Part shown: positions 13,993 through 17,953 of the stretch, one piece after another
Layout of the letters: each line of letters opens with the position of its first letter
How positions within the stretch are numbered: the stretch's first letter is position 1
Assembly: GCA_035543875.1 (NCBI GenBank)
Contig: DATKIY010000115.1
Span: forward strand, 1 to 17,953
Origin: DATKIY01 sp035543875
GTDB lineage: Bacteria > Actinomycetota > Actinomycetes > JAHEKZ01
Length of the DNA stretch: 17,953 bases
Direction of reading: 5' to 3'
Made by a program: the position numbers and the translations under genes
The notes under the pieces: generated by a model
Told to the model about the DNA's origin: nothing
The model's input: only the letters and a program-made list of their open reading frames with translations
Databases searched by the model: none

Positions 13993-15639
13993 TCAGTTGG
14001 CTCTTTCGCGGTGGCGAAGCCGCGCCAACAAAGCGCGAAGATCGTCTCCGTCAAGCACCAGCATGGTCCCCCCAAAGCTTGCAACGACCACCGCCGACGT
14101 CAACACAGCGTCGAGCAGTGCGAGCTGCCATCCACTGTTGGCGTCCTGCCACCAGTTCGACAACAGGTCGGCGACGGCCGTACCGAGCGCGGTTGCGATG
14201 ACGACCGCTACGAGCACACCCACCAGTGAGCGCCCCAGACCAACGACGGCGCGCCGACCCACTATGCGTCGAACCTGTACCAACGAGGCAATGGCCGCGA
14301 TGAGTAGGCCAACGCTGACCGAAGCCGCGAGCCACGGCAACACATCGGCTCGATCACTACTGGTAGCGGTAACGGTTGCCAGAACGACCGCCATAAACCA
14401 GCCGCCGGCTACCAACCATGACGCGTCGCTACCACGATGTCTTGCGAAGAACACGCGAGCTGCCTGGTTCAGCACGGCGTAACCGAAAACTCCGGCGGAG
14501 ATCGCAACCAGAGCTGCGGCAAGCACTCCAGTTGCGTCGGCACCGGGAGCCCCGGCCAGCATCAGGTCAGAGACCGGCCCGGCGGTAGCAGCGACTCCGG
14601 CGGAACCCAGTGCGCCTGCCACGACAACCGCTCGCAGAGTCTGAGCCGTGGTAGCGGCAAACTCCTCTTCCTCGCCCTGTTCGAACTGACTGGACAGCTG
14701 AGGGAACGTGCTAGTGGCGATCGGGTAGGCCAGTACCGCCCACGGCAAGAGGAAGACGGTCCACATCAGTGTGACGATCAGCGACGCGCCCGCCTCCGCG
14801 TGTTGGTTGGCCAACCGCAGAAGAACCACGAAAGCAACCCACTGAGCGCTGACCGTTGCAAAGCCTGCGGCAGCAAGCCTCCTGGCCCGAGCCCCCACAC
14901 CCTGTGGGAACCGCAGCTTGGGCCACAGCGCAAGGAGTCGCAGCCGACCCAATGCTGGGACCTGGGTGACAAGTAGTACTAACACGCCGAGGGTGGTCCC
15001 CCATGCCAGCAAGGCAAATCCGGTCGAGCTCAAAGCGGTCAGCGAACCTTGTTCTGCGCCTGCGTCGTTTGCGTACGCGAGGTAGGCACCGATGACCACC
15101 AAACTCGACAGCAGCGGTGCGAGGGCGGGCGACAGGAAACGCCGATGCGCGTTGAGGGTGCCCTGTGTAACAACCGTCAGTCCATAGATGGGGATCTGAA
15201 TCGCGAACACTCGCAGCATGGAACTGGCGACTTCATGGAGCTGCGACTCGTCGCAACCGGCTCCTGAACCGAGCACGAGGCCAACGATGGGCTCGGCAAA
15301 TACTGCGCAGATGATCGCCGCGGGAACTAACAACAAAAGCACCCAGCCAGTCAGTGCGCGCGTTGTCGCGGTCACGGTTTCTTTGTCGCCGCGCGTCACC
15401 GCGCCGGCCAGCAAAGGCACCACAGCCCCCGCGAGCGCTCCGCCAACGACTACCTCAAAAACCAGATTGGGCACGGCATTCGCGGACGCGTACGCGCTGC
15501 CGAGGCAGCTGTTGCCGAGCGTTTGGCCCAAGGCGACGGTTCGACCGAACCCGACGATGCGTGACACCAACGTGACGGCAGCTATCAACGCCGCCGCAGC
15601 CACCAGGCCGGTGGCTGCGCGTGAGGTATTGCGACTCAT
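13993..15639 (-). CDS. MurJ/MviN-like flippase (MOP superfamily), divergent
   Basis: The product is 548 aa and strongly hydrophobic throughout, with about 13-14 membrane segments by eye and a basic cytoplasmic tail (LARLRHRERAN). The family N-terminus is visible: AAVTLVSRIVGFGRTVALG with Arg27 and Arg33 aligning to Arg18 and Arg24 of E. coli MurJ, then VPNLVFEVVVGGALAGAVVP. MurJ flips lipid II across the plasma membrane. Here, aligned by eye to remembered E. coli MurJ, the polar cavity residues Asp39, Arg52, Arg270 and Glu273 fall on Ser48, Phe61, Thr294 and Leu297. So the substrate may not be canonical lipid II, and I give no gene symbol. The ATG overlaps the stop of the transferase gene (ATGA) with no Shine-Dalgarno sequence, so the two are probably translationally coupled and work together. 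Confidence 0.85.
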   Translation of the reverse strand: MSRNTSRAATGLVAAAALIAAVTLVSRIVGFGRTVALGQTLGNSCLGSAYASANAVPNLVFEVVVGGALAGAVVPLLAGAVTRGDKETVTATTRALTGWVLLLLVPAAIICAVFAEPIVGLVLGSGAGCDESQLHEVASSMLRVFAIQIPIYGLTVVTQGTLNAHRRFLSPALAPLLSSLVVIGAYLAYANDAGAEQGSLTALSSTGFALLAWGTTLGVLVLLVTQVPALGRLRLLALWPKLRFPQGVGARARRLAAAGFATVSAQWVAFVVLLRLANQHAEAGASLIVTLMWTVFLLPWAVLAYPIATSTFPQLSSQFEQGEEEEFAATTAQTLRAVVVAGALGSAGVAATAGPVSDLMLAGAPGADATGVLAAALVAISAGVFGYAVLNQAARVFFARHRGSDASWLVAGGWFMAVVLATVTATSSDRADVLPWLAASVSVGLLIAAIASLVQVRRIVGRRAVVGLGRSLVGVLVAVVIATALGTAVADLLSNWWQDANSGWQLALLDAVLTSAVVVASFGGTMLVLDGDDLRALLARLRHRERAN

Positions 15640-16478
15640 GCGGCCGGTCGACGGCCCAGGCGGTCGACGGCAGCCAAGGCGCGATTTGACTCGATGATCT
15701 GGCTAAAGCTGAACCGTTCACTCAGCAGCGTCAAACCCACCACGCCAACCGTGGCACCGAGCAACCCGCGGCGACCTAACGAGGAGGCCGCTGCAGTCCC
15801 CAGAACCGCACCCAAGGCGTTAGCGCCGGTATCACCGAGCATTGTCCGCTCAGCCAAGTCGTCACCGAGCAGCGCAGCAGCTGCACCTACTGGGGCGCTG
15901 AGCAAGTCACCCGCGCAGCCCGGCACAAGAACCGCCGGACAACCGGCGGCCAGGAAGACCTTGCTGGCTCGTCCCGGTCGCAGGTCGAACAAGTTGAGTA
16001 GGTTCGCAGTTCCGGCCACAACTACTCCCGCCAGCGTCGCGTCGACAACGCCCCCACGACCTCCGCGGCACCACGCTCCAGCCACCAGCCCGCTGGCACC
16101 GATCGCTGCTACCTTCACCGCTCCGCTCGTTACCTCGCCCTGTCTTAGGGACCTGAGATGTCCAGCCAACCCCTTGGCGGACGTTGCGCCGTAAAGGTCG
16201 TCGTACGCGCCAACCGCTCCACTGGTTGCCGCAGCCAAGAGCGCTGCCCCGCGCACGCGTCTTGGCAGCCCGGGTGTAACCGCAACTCCAGCAAGCATTC
16301 CGAGAACAACCGCTGGCCCCTGTGCAAGCGTGATCGGTTCGCCGCGATGGTTTTCACGCTGCAGTTGTTCATGACCAGAAAAATTATCGTCAGTCAGTTG
16401 CCGCAGAGTCGCTTTCGCAACTCCCGCAGACAGCATTCCCGCCGACGTCCGCCTGAACACACCCCGCAATACGCCCAC
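15636..16478 (-). CDS. Short polyprenyl-phosphate sugar-1-phosphate transferase-like protein (MraY/WecA superfamily)
   Basis: The product is about 280 aa with roughly 8 hydrophobic segments. The superfamily moves a sugar-1-phosphate from a UDP-sugar to a polyprenyl phosphate in the membrane. Numbering from the GTG at 16478, I see NHRGEPITL (about 43-51), the catalytic pair Asp93-Asp94 in GAYDDLYG, NLLNLFDLRPGRA (159-171) in place of the usual N-x-x-N-x-x-DGxDGLA, and GDTGANALG (214-223 region) with the third Asp. The histidine-rich last cytoplasmic loop of MraY/WecA is absent, and the protein is about 80 residues shorter than either. The frame is open up to a TTG at 16544, but that start overlaps steB by 65 bp; the GTG lies 1 nt past the steB stop. 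The sugar substrate is unknown. It is coupled to the MurJ-like gene. Confidence 0.8.
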   Translation of the reverse strand: MGVLRGVFRRTSAGMLSAGVAKATLRQLTDDNFSGHEQLQRENHRGEPITLAQGPAVVLGMLAGVAVTPGLPRRVRGAALLAAATSGAVGAYDDLYGATSAKGLAGHLRSLRQGEVTSGAVKVAAIGASGLVAGAWCRGGRGGVVDATLAGVVVAGTANLLNLFDLRPGRASKVFLAAGCPAVLVPGCAGDLLSAPVGAAAALLGDDLAERTMLGDTGANALGAVLGTAAASSLGRRGLLGATVGVVGLTLLSERFSFSQIIESNRALAAVDRLGRRPAA

Positions 16479-16479
16479 G

Positions 16480-17397
16480 TCAGGTGCCAGGCACCGGGTC
16501 AGGCGCCGGCCCCTGCGATCCAGGTCCGATGCCGTAGTGACCAACCTGACCCTCGCGTTGGTCTACCAACGCGAGGACTGTGACCGTGACTCCCTGTGCT
16601 GTGTCCACTTGGTCAACGGTCGAAACCGCGTCATCGAAGTCACTGTCTCTGACGCTGCCAACGATTCCGCCGTCTTCGGCACTCGGCAACGGCCCTGACA
16701 CCACTGCGCCCTCGCTGCCGGAGTCGAGCCAGGAAATCAGTGGCAGCAGCGTTGCAGACTTGGCCGCACTGTCGACGTCGGAACCCACCACGATCGCCGA
16801 ACCGCCGGGCGAAACCTCCTGCTCGTCCGAATGGACAAAACCCGCCTTTTCGTACTCGCCGACGATCGCGGTGGCAGGAGCATATGGAGTGCCCGCGAGC
16901 CGCGGGTTGTCAGTGACCAACGCACTGGCAAGGACCTGACCGGCCAACTCATATGGCTGCCCGTTGTCGCCGCCACGCGCAAAGCCCTCGTCGACTCGGC
17001 CCAACACATCCGTCTGGTCCGGGTCGGTCCACGAACCATCAATCTCGATGTGTTCGGTCACGCGTCCGCCGGCTTGGTCGACGGCTTCTTCGACTGCCTT
17101 AACTGCGTCCCCGGAAGCATCGGGAAGCACAACCACCGTGACCGGTTGCGCTACGAGCAGTCCACTCACTACTGCTGGTTGTACCAGCTCGGCGTAGCGC
17201 TGCGACGACTCAATGTCGGTGCGCAGGTCAGCCACCTCGCCTTGTAACTGCACCTTGTCCAGCGCGAGCGCGTTAGTCCTGTCTTCAAGGAAGCCACTGA
17301 TGTCATCCTTGAGCGGCCCGGAACCCAACACAATACCCACGGCCAAAGCCAAGAAGATCGCGACGATAGAGACGATGTGGTACCGAAAATCAATCAC
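16480..17397 (-). CDS. steB: SteB/MctB family membrane-anchored protein
   Basis: The product is 305 aa. The N-terminus MIDFRYHIVSI is diagnostic for the family. A single membrane segment (about 9-27) is followed by a probable coiled coil (about 35-72, LALDKVQLQGEVADLRTDI) and an extracytoplasmic alpha/beta domain with VTVVVLPDASG, PATAIVGEYEKAGF and SAIVVGSDVDS, ending in a proline-rich tail. The mycobacterial homologue Rv1698 was first described as the copper transport protein MctB. In Corynebacterium the pair SteA-SteB was linked to the RipC-FtsEX cell-separation pathway, which fits this topology better. The GTG start has AGGAAG about 8 nt upstream. It lies 82 bp after steA and 1-2 nt before the transferase gene. 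Confidence 0.93.
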   Translation of the reverse strand: MIDFRYHIVSIVAIFLALAVGIVLGSGPLKDDISGFLEDRTNALALDKVQLQGEVADLRTDIESSQRYAELVQPAVVSGLLVAQPVTVVVLPDASGDAVKAVEEAVDQAGGRVTEHIEIDGSWTDPDQTDVLGRVDEGFARGGDNGQPYELAGQVLASALVTDNPRLAGTPYAPATAIVGEYEKAGFVHSDEQEVSPGGSAIVVGSDVDSAAKSATLLPLISWLDSGSEGAVVSGPLPSAEDGGIVGSVRDSDFDDAVSTVDQVDTAQGVTVTVLALVDQREGQVGHYGIGPGSQGPAPDPVPGT

Positions 17398-17479
17398 GGC
17401 TGGGGCTTCCTGAATCGGAGACGAGGATGGACTGTGAACTGTGGCTGCGAAACCATTTCTGACAAATCAAGAACGTTGA

Positions 17480-17953
17480 CTAACTGCGAATCCAGAACAA
17501 CATGTCGTTCCACCATGACTCGATGAGGTCGAACAAACTGCGTCCGGCTGGAGTCGACGCGAGGGCTACTACCAGCGCTGCCACCCCAGCTGCAATCAGC
17601 AGCATGACCTGCAAGGTCGAGATGCGACTTCGGTAAAGTCGACTCACCCCTTTGGCGTCAATGAGCTTGCCACCCACCCGCAGGCGGGTAAGAAACGTGC
17701 TGGCCATTCCTGAGCGGCCCTTGTCTAAGAACTCAACCAGGGTGACGTGGCTACCCACCGCGACAATAATTTCCGCACCCTTGTCGTCAGCCAGCAACAT
17801 AGCGATGTCTTCGCTTGTGCCGGTGGCCGGGAAAACGACTGGGGTGACCCCGAGATCTTCGACTCGGGCAAGGCCGGGCGCACGCCCGTCTCGATAGGCG
17901 TGGACAACTATCTCCGCGCCGCATCTCAGTGCTTCGTCAGAGACGGAGTCCAT
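17480..17953 (-). CDS. steA: SteA, C-terminal part (cut by window edge)
   Basis: Only the last 157 codons are in the window; the open frame runs off the right edge, so the start is outside and the first Met here is internal. The segment shows the C-terminal half of the SteA family (mycobacterial Rv1697; related to thiamin pyrophosphokinase-like folds): DSVSDEALRCGAEIVVHAY, RAPGLARVEDLG, PATGTSEDIAMLLA, VAVGSHVTLVEFLDKGR and a MASTFLTRLRVGGKL-IDAKGVSRLY stretch. One membrane helix (about 17597-17530, LQVMLLIAAGVAALVVALA) is near the end, followed by a short tail with several tryptophans that should lie outside the cell. SteA is a cytokinetic-ring protein acting with SteB in cell separation. 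The stop is TAG. Confidence 0.93.
   Translation of the reverse strand: MDSVSDEALRCGAEIVVHAYRDGRAPGLARVEDLGVTPVVFPATGTSEDIAMLLADDKGAEIIVAVGSHVTLVEFLDKGRSGMASTFLTRLRVGGKLIDAKGVSRLYRSRISTLQVMLLIAAGVAALVVALASTPAGRSLFDLIESWWNDMLFWIRS

Noticed and set aside
16479..16544. TTG start for the transferase gene, overlapping steB
   Set aside because: It would overlap steB by 65 bp with a rare start; the GTG at 16478 begins directly after the steB stop. Still not certain.
16480..17397. Calling this gene a copper transporter
   Set aside because: The MctB name comes from mycobacterial work; there are no metal-binding Cys/His clusters and only one membrane segment, and the steA neighbour favours the cell-separation role.
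819..17897. Numerous plus-strand open frames of 60-240 codons
   Set aside because: All lie opposite well-identified minus-strand genes, have low-complexity Arg/Ser/Pro-rich translations and no family motifs, as expected for shadows in GC-rich DNA.

Overview
This window is a compact stretch of an actinobacterial chromosome (Actinomycetota). It is moderately GC-rich by eye, uses many GTG and TTG starts, and every gene I can support lies on the minus strand. The gene order resembles a neighbourhood I recall from Mycobacterium (about Rv1697-Rv1713) and Streptomyces (about SCO1758-SCO1780): steA-steB, pyrG, NUDIX, ald/xerD, parA, a ribbon-helix-helix gene, scpA-scpB, a pseudouridine synthase, aroH-tyrA, cmk, der. 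I cannot name a genus. The moderate GC content and small gaps suggest a fairly streamlined genome. I see no prophage, IS element, CRISPR array or resistance genes.

Layout in the direction of transcription (right to left). (1) 17953-13993, envelope block: the 3' end of steA (cut by the window edge), steB, a short divergent polyprenyl-phosphate sugar-1-phosphate transferase (MraY/WecA superfamily), and a MurJ/MviN-like flippase. (2) 13868-11524, nucleotide block: pyrG behind a leader with a long hairpin, then an ADP-ribose-type NUDIX hydrolase, then a likely terminator. (3) 11338-9233: L-alanine dehydrogenase and the tyrosine recombinase XerD. (4) 9198-5471, chromosome block: a good-looking promoter, orphan parA coupled to a ribbon-helix-helix gene, then scpA, scpB and an RluB-type pseudouridine synthase. 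(5) 5415-3947: aroH chorismate mutase coupled to tyrA prephenate dehydrogenase. (6) 3793-732: cmk, der and an S66 LD-carboxypeptidase, ending in a strong hairpin. (7) 441-368: tRNA-Pro(GGG). Positions 1-367 and 442-731 are non-coding as far as I can see.

Seven gene pairs share a 4-nt stop/start overlap, so much of the block is probably translationally coupled. The themes are chromosome organisation and segregation (ParA, ScpAB, XerD), cell envelope and cell separation (SteAB, the transferase, the MurJ-like protein, LD-carboxypeptidase), ribosome and RNA maturation (Der, RluB), and central biosynthesis (CTP, CMP phosphorylation, tyrosine, alanine).

The strongest candidate for something under-described is the SteA/SteB - short transferase - MurJ-like cassette. 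By eye the MurJ-like protein lacks four polar cavity residues of E. coli MurJ, and the transferase lacks the C-terminal histidine-rich loop. They may make and flip a lipid-linked precursor other than canonical lipid II. Second is the orphan ParA, which has no ParB beside it but is translationally coupled to a small ribbon-helix-helix protein just upstream of scpAB.
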